Positions 1 through 7,911 of a stretch of DNA of 64,000 nt are shown here, one piece after another. Made by a program: the position numbers and the translations under genes. Under the pieces are notes generated by a model. The model was not told the DNA's origin and did not search any database. It saw nothing but the letters and a program-made list of their open reading frames with translations. The stretch's first letter is position 1, and every line of letters starts with the position of its first letter. The stretch comes from Streptomyces sp. AC512_CC834 (GTDB taxonomy: Bacteria > Actinomycetota > Actinomycetes > Streptomycetales > Streptomycetaceae): the NCBI RefSeq assembly GCF_019049325.1, contig NZ_JAGMUO010000060.1, positions 4,681 to 68,680 on the forward strand, given 5' to 3'.

Positions 1-27
1 TCTTCGTCCGTCGTCCCGCGTCCGCCG

Positions 28-255
28 CTACAGCGCGCCGAAGCCCACCTTGCGCGGGGCCGGCTCACCGATCTCGACGTAGGCGAGACGGTCGGCCGGC
101 ACCAGGACCTTGCGGCCGTGTTCGTCCACCAGGCTCAGAAGCTGCGTCTTGCCGGCCAGTGCCTCGCCCACCACGCGCTCGACCTCCTCGGCGCTCTGAC
201 CGCTCTCCAGAACGATCTCGCGGGGCGCGTGCTGCACGCCGATCTTGACCTCCAC
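28..255 (-). CDS. DUF3107 family small protein
   Basis: A 75-residue protein beginning MEVKIGVQHAPREIVLES. Pattern, size and place next to a TetR gene match the actinobacterial DUF3107 family (M. tuberculosis Rv3208A, TB9.4), whose function is not known. I see no signal peptide, membrane segment or catalytic motif. The start is a GTG at 253-255, chosen because a GGAGGG box precedes it by about 6 nt; the frame stays open upstream but loses family-like sequence. It lies downstream of the TetR gene on the same strand, about 170 bp apart and separated by a 13-bp tandem repeat, so co-transcription is possible but not shown. Identity as DUF3107 is confident; role is unassigned. Confidence 0.88.
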   Translation of the reverse strand: MEVKIGVQHAPREIVLESGQSAEEVERVVGEALAGKTQLLSLVDEHGRKVLVPADRLAYVEIGEPAPRKVGFGAL

Positions 256-360
256 GGCTATGTCCCTCCGACGGTCAGTAAGTGCGCGATCTTCCGCGCC
301 GTACCCAGCACACATTAGCCCGGTGAGGGGACGTACACGCTCCGTCGGAGAACGCCAGGA

Positions 361-425
361 GCGAACAGACGGCGGGAACAGACGGCGGGAACAGGCGGAG
401 GGAACAGACGGAGGGAACAGGCTCA
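361..425. repeat. 13-bp tandem repeat, five copies
   Basis: Five units of the form GGGAACAGACGGC follow each other with period 13 and a few substitutions. The last unit ends exactly on the TGA of the TetR gene (423-425, minus strand), so the terminal bases of that gene are repeat-derived. No coding or hairpin role is evident. Confidence 0.85.
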
Positions 426-1064
426 GTGCTGGTCGGTGCCGTGCAGCGGGAAGCCGGCGATGCCACGCCAGGCCAGCGACGTCAGCAACTGGACCGCCTG
501 GTCGCGCGGCACGCTGCGGTCGCTGTGCAGCCAGGAACGGGCCACCACCTGGGCGAGGCCGCCCAGACCCGAGGCCAGCAGCATCGACTCGGCGCGCGAG
601 AGACCGGTGTCCTCCGCGATGACCTCGCAGATCGCCTCGGCGCACTCGTTCGTCACCTTGTCCACGCGCTCGCGCACGGCGGGCTCGTTGGTCAGGTCCG
701 ACTCGAAGACCAGCCGGAAGGCGCCGCCGTCGTCCTCGACGTACGCGAAGTACGCGTCCATCGTCGCCCGGACGCGCTGCTTGTTGTCGGTCGTCGACGC
801 GAGGGCGCTGCGTACGGACTGGATCAGTGCCTCGCAGTGCTGGTCCAGCAGGGCGAGATAGAGATCGAGCTTGCCCGGGAAGTGCTGGTAGAGCACCGGC
901 TTGCTGACACCGGCGCGCTCGGCGATGTCGTCCATCGCGGCCGCGTGGTAGCCCTGGGCGACGAACACTTCCTGTGCGGCGCCCAGCAGTTGGTTGCGTC
1001 GGGCTCGGCGGGGAAGGCGTGTGCCCCGCGGGCGTACCGCCTCTGTCTGCTCGATGGCTGTCAC
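423..1064 (-). CDS. TetR/AcrR family transcriptional regulator
   Basis: A 213-residue one-component repressor. The N-terminal helix-turn-helix is clear (NQLLGAAQEVFVAQGYHAA, then DDIAERAGVSKPVLYQHFPG), followed by an all-helical ligand/dimer domain. Length is normal. I start it at the GTG 1062-1064 because GGGAGG sits 4 nt upstream; an in-frame ATG at 1074-1076 is the alternative and would add four residues (MGGG). Its position beside DUF3107 and DUF3152 genes mirrors M. tuberculosis Rv3208, a TetR of unknown effector. Ligand and operator cannot be read from the sequence. The roughly 215 bp between it and the acidic protein gene upstream shows nothing else I can support. Confidence 0.9.
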   Translation of the reverse strand: MTAIEQTEAVRPRGTRLPRRARRNQLLGAAQEVFVAQGYHAAAMDDIAERAGVSKPVLYQHFPGKLDLYLALLDQHCEALIQSVRSALASTTDNKQRVRATMDAYFAYVEDDGGAFRLVFESDLTNEPAVRERVDKVTNECAEAICEVIAEDTGLSRAESMLLASGLGGLAQVVARSWLHSDRSVPRDQAVQLLTSLAWRGIAGFPLHGTDQH

Positions 1065-1279
1065 GCCGCCTCCCATAGTCGTCCTCGTGCGGTGTGCGCC
1101 GCGTCGCCATCGTACTTTTCGGTAACCGTGGTGTGTGCGCTGCGAGCGCAGAATTTCACGGACCGGACGGTGGCGAAAGCCGCACAACAGGTTTCAAAAG
1201 GGTTCAGGCCGGGCAAAGATCGGCCTCCCTTCCGCCGGGTGCGGCCTCTGTGCCGCCTCGTGGCGCCGCGGTTCAGCGT

Positions 1280-1501
1280 TCAGCGGTAGTCGTCCTCGTC
1301 CTGGGAGACGACCCGGGCCTGTTCGGCCAGGTCGGCCTCGTTGGCGCGGTCCTGCTCGGCGTCGGTCAGCGGTTCGTCGCGCTCCTGTCCGGTGTCCGTC
1401 CGCTGCTCGTCCGTGTCGGCGTCGGGTGCCTCGACGTCACGCTCCTCCGGATCCGGTGTCTCGTCGTCGAAGGTCTCGGGGTCGGTCGGGTCGACAGTCA
1501 T
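1280..1501 (-). CDS. Small, strongly acidic hypothetical protein
   Basis: A 73-residue protein extremely rich in Asp, Glu, Thr and Pro (starts MTVDPTDPETFDDETPDPEE, ends VVSQDEDDYR). It has no hydrophobic segment and is probably intrinsically disordered. The ATG at 1499-1501 is preceded by GGGAG at a good distance, supporting a real gene. I do not recognise a family. The lower hydrophobicity and repetitive acidic composition could also suit a charge-buffering or stress-tail protein, but that is only a guess. It stands alone, convergent with nothing and followed on the same strand by the TetR gene about 215 bp away. Confidence 0.65.
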   Translation of the reverse strand: MTVDPTDPETFDDETPDPEERDVEAPDADTDEQRTDTGQERDEPLTDAEQDRANEADLAEQARVVSQDEDDYR

Positions 1502-1719
1502 GCTGGGCTCCCTTCCTACGAACGTCCCTGGCGTGCAGGGGCCACACGCGGGTGCCCACCTCACGAGCCTAGGAGACACCTGGTCCGGACGCCATGCGCC
1601 GCTCACGCCCGGTCCTCGTACCGGCGTACTCGGGGTGCTCGGGCATCCGTACCCGGCCGACGCGCCGCCGCAGCCGTATCTGTGACGGCGAACACATGAG
1701 CCAGTGCGTGATCGTCTCG

Positions 1720-1725
1720 TAACAT
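1720..1725 (+). promoter_or_regulatory. -10 box of a leaderless promoter
   Basis: TAACAT lies 6 nt before the ATG of the alpha/beta hydrolase at 1732, so the transcript should start at or next to the start codon. No convincing -35 was found. Confidence 0.55.
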
Positions 1726-1731
1726 TGCCGC

Positions 1732-2754
1732 ATGCCTTCGATCGATCCGCCGTCCGTGCCGCCCGCCAACGTGCTGCCGAAGGTCGCGGCCGTCAAGGTC
1801 GCGGACGGCGAGCGGCTCCGGTCGGTCCACCTCGCCGGCATCACCCTGACGGTGCGCTCGAGACACCCGGTCCGCGAGGGCCTGCCCCCCGCCCTCTACG
1901 TGCACGGCCTCGGCGGCTCCTCGCAGAACTGGTCCGCGCTGATGCCCCTGCTGGACGGCGTCGTCCAGAGCGAGGCCGTCGACCTGCCGGGCTTCGGCGA
2001 CTCCCCGCCACCGGACGACGGCGACTACTCGATCACGGGCCACGCGCGCGCGGTCGTCCGTTATCTGGACGCGGCCGGGCGGGGTCCCGTGCACCTCTTC
2101 GCGAACTCGCTGGGCGGCGCCGTTGTCACCCGCGTCGCCGCGGTGCGGCCCGACCTGGTGCGGACGCTGACCCTCGTGTCGCCCGCGCTGCCGGAGATCC
2201 GCGTGCAGCGCAGCGCCGTGCCGACGGCGCTGCTGGCGCTGCCGGGGGTGGTGTCGCTCTTCACCCGGATCACCCGGGAGTGGACCGCGGAGCAGCGGGT
2301 CCGCGGTGTGACGGCGCTGTGCTACGGCGACCCGGGGCGGGTGTCGCCGGAAGGCTTCCGCAACGCCGTGGAGGAGATGGAGCGGCGGCTGCGGCTGCCG
2401 TACTTCTGGGACGCGATGGCGCGTTCCACCCGCGGACTCGTCAACGCGTACACGGTGGGCGGCCAGTACGGACTGTGGCGACAGGCCGAGCGGGTTCTCG
2501 CACCCACGCTCCTGGTCTACGGTGGACGGGACCAACTCGTCGGCTACCGCATGGCCCAGCGGGCTGCCCGCGCCTTCCGTGACTCCCGGCTGCTGACCCT
2601 GCCGGACGCGGGACACGTGGCGATGATGGAATATCCGGAGACCGTAGCCACGGCGTTCCGCGAACTCCTCGCGGACACCGGGGAGTCGGCGGTCGGCGAG
2701 CGGACCGACGGGATCGTCGACGACGAGCCCGCCAACCAGACCACAGGAGGCTGA
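1732..2754 (+). CDS. Alpha/beta-fold hydrolase
   Basis: A 340-residue alpha/beta hydrolase. Visible elements: oxyanion loop HGLGG (58-62), nucleophile Ser126 in the elbow NSLGG, acid Asp267 in YGGRDQ, and His295 in DAGHVAMMEYPE. This is a complete catalytic triad, so an active esterase, lipase or related enzyme is expected; the substrate is not predictable. No signal peptide is seen. The start ATG lacks a ribosome-binding site but has a -10 box just upstream, consistent with leaderless expression. The last codons contain an AGGAGG that serves as ribosome-binding site for the DUF3152 gene starting 8 nt after the stop, so the two are an operon. M. tuberculosis has a lipase (LipV) in the same neighbourhood. 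Confidence 0.85.
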   Translation: MPSIDPPSVPPANVLPKVAAVKVADGERLRSVHLAGITLTVRSRHPVREGLPPALYVHGLGGSSQNWSALMPLLDGVVQSEAVDLPGFGDSPPPDDGDYSITGHARAVVRYLDAAGRGPVHLFANSLGGAVVTRVAAVRPDLVRTLTLVSPALPEIRVQRSAVPTALLALPGVVSLFTRITREWTAEQRVRGVTALCYGDPGRVSPEGFRNAVEEMERRLRLPYFWDAMARSTRGLVNAYTVGGQYGLWRQAERVLAPTLLVYGGRDQLVGYRMAQRAARAFRDSRLLTLPDAGHVAMMEYPETVATAFRELLADTGESAVGERTDGIVDDEPANQTTGG

Positions 2755-2762
2755 GGCGCGAC

Positions 2763-4481
2763 GTGGGACGCCACAGCCGCCGCGGACCCGCCCCCAAGGC
2801 CGACGCCGGGGACACCGCCGCAACACGCGAGAACCGGCCCGGGCGGCCGGACCGCGGCCGTACTGCCGGGCCCCCGCAGCAGGGACAGCAGGGGCAGCGG
2901 GTGCCGCAGGCGGGCGACATGCCCGGCGGGGCGCCTCGCGGCGCACCGACACCGGGCGAGGCCCGCGACAGCCGCCAGGGATACGCGCGTCCGGGCCCCG
3001 GTCCTGGCCCGGGCGGACCGGGCGGCCCGGGCGGCCCGGGCGCACGATTCCCGGACGGGACGCCGGCGCACGGATTCCCCGGCGTCGCGGACGGTACGCC
3101 CGGCACGCCGGCGCGGGGGTTTCCGCGGATGGCGGACGGTACGCCCGCGCAGGGTGTCCCGAGGTTTCCCGACGGCACCCCGGCGCACGGTGTGCCGCGG
3201 GTTCGGGGCGGTCATCCCGAGCAGCGTGAACCCGGCGGTGGCTGGGGCGAGGTGAGCGGGCGGGGCGGTGCCGGACACGATGCCGTGGCGGGCCCGCCCA
3301 ACGGCGCTCCCGCACCCTTCGCGCCGTTCGGGCCGTCCGGGCCTTCTGCGCCGCCGGGACCTTCCGGGCCTTCCGGGCCCCTCGGGCCTCCCGGTCGGTC
3401 CGCGAGGCCCGGCGTGCCCTTCCCGAGGCAGCGGCAGGCGCCCCCGGGAGGGCCGCGCCAGGAGTACCTGGACGCCTTCGGTCACGACGACGACGTCTTC
3501 GCGGCCCGCCCCGCGCGTCGCGCCCCCGGTCCCGCCCAGCCCGCCGACCCGTATGCCTCCGTCACCGACTGGAGTGCCGGCGACGGGGGCGCGGTCGGGG
3601 GCGGCGGCACCCTCGCCGACGGCGACGCGGACCCCGACGACGCGCCGCCCACGGGTGAACCCGCGCCGGTCAAGGGTGCCAAGGGCCGTGCCTTCACCGG
3701 CATCGCCGCGGCCGCCGTCACCACCGTGCTGGCCGTCGTCGTGGCCGGTCAGGTCGCCGACGGGGCGGACGGGGACGACGTGCGCTCGCAGTCCGCCACC
3801 GATCAGGCGCGGGACGCCCACGACTCCGCGTCACGGGCGGAAGGACGGCCGACGCCGTCCGCGACCGGGGCCGCGGCGCCGCTGACGTACCAGCAGAAGA
3901 TGGGCAAGACCTACCCGCTCAGCACCACGCTCAAGGGCTCCGGGAAGTTCGAGGCGATCCCGGGCATCGCCAAGGCGCCAGGGAAGGGACAGAAGTACAC
4001 CTACCGCGTGGACGTGGAGCAGGGGCTCGACCTCGACGGAGAACTCTTCGCCGAGGCCGTGCAGAAGACGCTCAACGACGACCGGAGCTGGGCCCACAAC
4101 GGCGCCCGCACCTTCGAGCGCATCGAGACCGGGCAGCCCGACTTCGTGATCACACTGGCCAGCCCCGGCACCACCGCCGAGTGGTGCGCCAAGTCCGGCC
4201 TGGACACCACCGAGGACCATGTGTCCTGCGACTCGGCCGCCACCGAACGCGTGATGATCAATGGCTACCGGTGGGCGCAGGGCGCCAAGCCGTACGGCGA
4301 CGCGATCTACGCGTACCGGCAGATGCTGATCAACCACGAGGTCGGCCACCGCATCGGCTTCAACCACGTCACGTGCGACAAGGACGGCGAACTCGCGCCC
4401 GTCATGCAGCAGCAGACGAAGTTCGTGGACCACGACGGAATCGACTGCCGCCCCAACCCCTGGGCGTACCCGAACGGTTGA
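2763..4481 (+). CDS. DUF3152 protein with metzincin-type zinc motif
   Basis: A 572-residue protein of three parts: a cytoplasmic, Pro/Gly/Arg-rich low-complexity region (about 1-300) with collagen-like runs such as GPGGPGGPGGPG and repeated PDGTPAHG-type segments; one transmembrane helix (about 304-328); and an extracellular DUF3152 domain. Near the C terminus the motif HEVGHRIGFNH gives His525, Glu526, His529, Gly532 and His535, a full HExxHxxGxxH signature of metzincin peptidases, followed by conserved Cys/Asp residues. I infer a membrane-anchored zinc protease facing outward; the family itself is functionally unassigned. GTG start with AGGAGG upstream inside the preceding gene. The orthologue in M. 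tuberculosis is Rv3207c by context. Confidence 0.85.
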   Translation: MGRHSRRGPAPKADAGDTAATRENRPGRPDRGRTAGPPQQGQQGQRVPQAGDMPGGAPRGAPTPGEARDSRQGYARPGPGPGPGGPGGPGGPGARFPDGTPAHGFPGVADGTPGTPARGFPRMADGTPAQGVPRFPDGTPAHGVPRVRGGHPEQREPGGGWGEVSGRGGAGHDAVAGPPNGAPAPFAPFGPSGPSAPPGPSGPSGPLGPPGRSARPGVPFPRQRQAPPGGPRQEYLDAFGHDDDVFAARPARRAPGPAQPADPYASVTDWSAGDGGAVGGGGTLADGDADPDDAPPTGEPAPVKGAKGRAFTGIAAAAVTTVLAVVVAGQVADGADGDDVRSQSATDQARDAHDSASRAEGRPTPSATGAAAPLTYQQKMGKTYPLSTTLKGSGKFEAIPGIAKAPGKGQKYTYRVDVEQGLDLDGELFAEAVQKTLNDDRSWAHNGARTFERIETGQPDFVITLASPGTTAEWCAKSGLDTTEDHVSCDSAATERVMINGYRWAQGAKPYGDAIYAYRQMLINHEVGHRIGFNHVTCDKDGELAPVMQQQTKFVDHDGIDCRPNPWAYPNG

Positions 4482-4502
4482 CCGGCCAGGCCAGGCCGGG
4501 CC

Positions 4503-4550
4503 GGGCCAGGTCTGGCCCACGCGTCACTCGTGGTGACTTCTTGATCTCTT
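4503..4550 (+). terminator. Candidate terminator after DUF3152 gene
   Basis: Two stems in series, GGGCCAG/CTGGCCC (4503-4518) and GTCAC/GTGAC (about 4523-4537), then a T-rich stretch. It closes the hydrolase-DUF3152 operon; moderate support only. Confidence 0.4.
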
Positions 4551-4602
4551 AGCGCGACCGAACGCGCCCCGCACGGGAAAGTTACGACCGTTCACCCCTT
4601 TT

Positions 4603-4636
4603 GGTGGTGCGATGGACAACCGTCCATCGCACCACC
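4603..4636. promoter_or_regulatory. Perfect 15-bp inverted repeat
   Basis: Arms 4603-4617 and 4622-4636 are exact reverse complements (core GGTGGTGCGATGGA) around a 4-nt loop. It lies about 80 bp before the glycosyltransferase start and is not followed by a T-run, so an operator or an RNA stem in the leader fits better than a simple terminator. Confidence 0.6.
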
Positions 4637-4716
4637 TCCTTGTCCGCATACGTTCGTCCCGCTGCGAGCCGCCGGGCCAACGGCGGCTCCCCAAACGGGA
4701 GATCGGGGGTGCGCGC

Positions 4717-6489
4717 GTGCGCATCGGACTGCTTACGGAGGGTGGCTATCCGTATGTGAGCGGTGAGGCCGGGCTCTGGTGCGACCGGCTCGTGCGCGGG
4801 TTGGAGCAGCACGAGTTCGACGTCTACGCGCTCAGTCGCAGTGAGCGCCAGGAGGCCGACGGATGGGTGCCGCTGCCGCCGCAGGTCGGCCGGGTACGCA
4901 CCGCCTCGCTGTGGGAAGCCGTGGACGACGGGATCGTCCACGGCCGGCGCGCCCGCCGGCGCTTCGCCGAGTGTTACGGCGAGCTTGCCGCGGCCCTGTG
5001 GACCACCGTCCCCGGAGATCCCTCCGGAGATCCCTCCGGGGTCCCGGAGGGGGAGGCGACAGGGGAGCAGGCAGGAGAGTCGCCCCTTGAGGCGGACCGT
5101 TTCGCCAGTGCGCTGTACGGCCTCGCCGAACTCGCCCGAGACGAGGGCGGGCTGCCCGCCGCACTCCGTTCGGAGACCGCCGTACGCGCCCTGGAACGCG
5201 CCTGTCGCGCGCCCGGCGCCCACCGCTCCGCGCGCGAGGCGCGCGTCCCCGACCTGCTCACGGTCGCCGCGCGCCTCGAACGCGCCCTGCGCCCCCTGTC
5301 GCTGGACTGGTACGAGGACGACGACCTCGGCGCCGTGGACCTGTGCCACGCGGCCTCCGGCGGCACGGCCGCCCTGCCGGGCCTGCTCGCCCGGCACTTC
5401 TGCGACGTGCCCCTGCTGGTCACCGAGTACGGCGTGCGGCTGCGGACGCACTACCTCACGGAACCGGACTCCCCGCCCGCGATACGGTCCCTGCTCGCCG
5501 CCTTCCACGGCCGGCTGGCCGCCGAGACCTACCGGCGCGCGACCGTGATCACGCCCGGCAACACGCACGCCCGCCGCTGGCAGGAGCGCTGTGGGGCCGA
5601 CCGGGCCAAGCTGCGCACGGTCCACCCGGGCATGGACGCGGCCCCCTTCGCGGAGGCGGGGGAGTCGCCTGAGTGCGCCGACCCGCAGACCCTCGTCTGG
5701 GTCGGCCGTGTCGAGCCGGCCAAGGACCTGGTCTCGCTGCTGCACGCCTTCGCGGAGATCCGCAGGGCGGAGCCCGGCGCACGGCTCAGGATCGTCGGCG
5801 CCCCCTGCGGCCCCGAGGGTGCGGCGTACCTCGCCCACTGCAAGGGCCTGGCCGCACAGTTGTTCCCCGACGAGGCCGACGGTCCGCACGCCGTCGGCCG
5901 CAACCCGGTGTCCTTCGAGGAGACCGGCGGACCCGAACTGCCGTCCCGCGCCGACGCGTACGCCTCGGGTGCCCTGGTGGTGCTCTCCAGCGTCGTCGAG
6001 GGATTCCCGGCGGGGCTCGTCGAGGCCATGTTCTGCGGCCGCGCGACGGTGTCCACGGACGTCGGCGCCGTGGTGGAGGCCATCGGCGGCACCGGACTCG
6101 TCGTGCCCCCGCGCAATCCGCGGGCGCTCGCCGAGGCGTGCGTCGCGCTGTTGCGCGACCCCGAGCGCCGTGAACGCCTGGGCGCCGCCGCACGCGCCCG
6201 CGCACTGGAGCTGTTCACCGTCGAGCAGAACATCACGGCATTTCACGGCATTTACCTGGAGATCCTCTCGCGCACACCGGTCCGCCGCGTCGCTCTCGAC
6301 GACGCCGGCGAACCCCTGCCCTTCTCCGTACCCGCCGAGGCACACGTCCCGGGCCGCTGGAGCGACCCGGCGGCGCGGGTGGCGGCCAGGGGCGGTCCCG
6401 GCGCGGCCCGGAGCGGTCCCGGCTGGGCGACGGACGCCCCCGTCCGGGCCACGACCCCGGTTTCGGCGACCGAGGGAGCGGCCCGATGA
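4717..6489 (+). CDS. PelF-like GT4 glycosyltransferase (DUF3492 domain)
   Basis: About 590 residues. The N-terminal region begins MRIGLLTEGGYPYVSGEAG, typical of the DUF3492 domain found in PelF, and holds EYGVRLRTHYL; the C-terminal half is a GT4 fold with VWVGRVEPAKDL and the nucleotide-sugar site SSVVEGFPAGLVEAMFCG (E-x7-E arrangement). PelF is the cytosolic polymerase of the partially de-N-acetylated GalNAc/GlcNAc polymer Pel, using UDP-GalNAc. The inferred role is polymerisation of an amino-sugar polysaccharide or transfer to a related glycan. I start at GTG 4717, where family similarity begins; the frame is open back to 4612, but that would translate through the palindrome. Its stop overlaps the next ATG (ATGA), so the unit is translationally coupled. 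Confidence 0.8.
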   Translation: MRIGLLTEGGYPYVSGEAGLWCDRLVRGLEQHEFDVYALSRSERQEADGWVPLPPQVGRVRTASLWEAVDDGIVHGRRARRRFAECYGELAAALWTTVPGDPSGDPSGVPEGEATGEQAGESPLEADRFASALYGLAELARDEGGLPAALRSETAVRALERACRAPGAHRSAREARVPDLLTVAARLERALRPLSLDWYEDDDLGAVDLCHAASGGTAALPGLLARHFCDVPLLVTEYGVRLRTHYLTEPDSPPAIRSLLAAFHGRLAAETYRRATVITPGNTHARRWQERCGADRAKLRTVHPGMDAAPFAEAGESPECADPQTLVWVGRVEPAKDLVSLLHAFAEIRRAEPGARLRIVGAPCGPEGAAYLAHCKGLAAQLFPDEADGPHAVGRNPVSFEETGGPELPSRADAYASGALVVLSSVVEGFPAGLVEAMFCGRATVSTDVGAVVEAIGGTGLVVPPRNPRALAEACVALLRDPERRERLGAAARARALELFTVEQNITAFHGIYLEILSRTPVRRVALDDAGEPLPFSVPAEAHVPGRWSDPAARVAARGGPGAARSGPGWATDAPVRATTPVSATEGAAR

Positions 6490-7796
6490 GCGGCCTCGGC
6501 GAACTGGACCGGCCCGAGACACCCCGCAGCCCGGGCGCCTGGGACGAACGCTCACGCGAGTCCCTGACCGACGCGGCACTCGACGCGGCACTCGGCGCGC
6601 CACTCGACGTGGCACCCGACGCGGTACTCGACGCGGCCGAGTCCACCGGGCCACGTCCGCCACGTCCGGACGAGAACCGGCGCCCGGCCCGCGAGAGCAG
6701 GCAGGCGCCGCCCGCCGCGCGCCGCGCCGCCGCGGACCCCGTCAAGGGATTGCTGCACCGGCACCGCGAACTGTGCGAACGCGCGGTGGACCCGCTGGAG
6801 ATCGCGGCGGGCCTCGAGGCGCACGGCGTCACCGACCGGACCGCCGCACGCTTCCGCCACCGGGACGTCTTCGCCCTCGCGGAAGAGATGTACGCCCGTG
6901 TCCCGCGCGACGGCGACACCCCTGCGCGCCCCGCCGACCCGCCGGCACCCCGGCCACGTACCGCCTGGATCGTCGTCGCCCTGCTGCCCGGCGTGCTGTG
7001 CGCCGCCACCGTGGCCGGACTGCGTCTCACCGACGGCCGGCCGCGGCTGATCGCGGCCGTCGTCGGGGTGCTCGCGGTGACCCTGGCCCTGGGCGCCACA
7101 CTGCGCCGAGGACCGCTGAGCGCCGCGACGCGCACCACCAGTACCTGGACCTGCTGGCTCGTCGGCTACGCCCTCCTCGGCGACGGACTCCTGCGCACCG
7201 CCGTCGGCGGCGGCCCCGACGGGCTGCCCGACGGCACCGCCGACGGTCCGTGGCCCGTCACCGTCGCCCCCGTCCTGGCCCTCGCGCTGTCCTGCGCGCC
7301 CGCGGCGGTGTGCGCCCACCTCTTCGCCGTGCGCGCCCGCCGCAAACTGACGTCCAGCCGGGGCCTGGCCGACTTCTCCGCCTCCGTACGGCCTCTGCTG
7401 CTCGGCATGTTCGCCCTGTACATGGGTGCCCTCGGGGCCCTGCTCGCGCTGACCGGCGCCGTGCTCGGCGAGCCTGCCGCGCCTGCCCAGGCCCTCACTC
7501 TGGGCGCCCTGCTCATGCTCGCCCGGCTGCTGACCGTGCACGGTCACATCCACGCCACCACGCTCGTCCTCACCGCCACGGCCACCGCCGAGGCGGCAGC
7601 CCTGGCCACGCTCTTCGCCGGCCGCCTCCCCGGTTGCGGCTTCCTGGCCGCCCCCGTGGAGGCCCTGGTCGACGTCTGTGGCCCGGCCGGTGTCCCGACG
7701 GTCGCCTGCGGCCTCGGTGCTCTGACCCTCCTGGTCCACGCGTGCCGCCGCCTGACCAGGGCCTCGGCCCACGCGTCGCCGGAGCGTCCGCGGTGA
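6486..7796 (+). CDS. Polytopic membrane protein of unknown function
   Basis: 436 residues: a polar, Ala/Asp/Arg-rich N-terminal 75 residues; a soluble segment with the signature LLHRHRELCERAVDPLEIA (roughly 92-130); then about eight hydrophobic helices from residue 158 to the end. I do not recognise a named family. It is not a convincing PelG (which has 12 helices and a different pattern) nor a PelE. The ATG overlaps the stop of the PelF-like gene by 4 bp, and the gene lies between that gene and a sugar epimerase. The likely role is therefore in export, anchoring or assembly of the same glycan, an inference from context only. Confidence 0.75.
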   Translation: MSGLGELDRPETPRSPGAWDERSRESLTDAALDAALGAPLDVAPDAVLDAAESTGPRPPRPDENRRPARESRQAPPAARRAAADPVKGLLHRHRELCERAVDPLEIAAGLEAHGVTDRTAARFRHRDVFALAEEMYARVPRDGDTPARPADPPAPRPRTAWIVVALLPGVLCAATVAGLRLTDGRPRLIAAVVGVLAVTLALGATLRRGPLSAATRTTSTWTCWLVGYALLGDGLLRTAVGGGPDGLPDGTADGPWPVTVAPVLALALSCAPAAVCAHLFAVRARRKLTSSRGLADFSASVRPLLLGMFALYMGALGALLALTGAVLGEPAAPAQALTLGALLMLARLLTVHGHIHATTLVLTATATAEAAALATLFAGRLPGCGFLAAPVEALVDVCGPAGVPTVACGLGALTLLVHACRRLTRASAHASPERPR

Positions 7797-7863
7797 GCGC
7801 GCGCACGGACAGCGCCTCACACGTCCTCATCACCCTCGCATCACCCTTTGAAGGAGCCCCCAG

Positions 7864-7911
7864 ATGACCACCTCCCGACCCGACGCCTCGGCACCGGGAG
7901 CCGCCCGATGA
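7864..7911 (+). CDS. 15-codon leader ORF before the epimerase gene
   Basis: ATG at 7864 opens a 15-codon frame (MTTSRPDASAPGAAR) that ends in TGA at 7909-7911, overlapping the epimerase ATG (7908). A strong AAGGAG box stands 8 nt upstream of this ATG, better than anything next to the epimerase start. It is either a coupling leader peptide or the worn-down start of a lost gene. No function is assigned. Confidence 0.45.
   Translation: MTTSRPDASAPGAAR

Noticed and set aside
361..425. CRISPR-like spaced repeat
   Set aside because: Units are 13 bp and directly adjacent with no spacers; the other repeats are also tandem.
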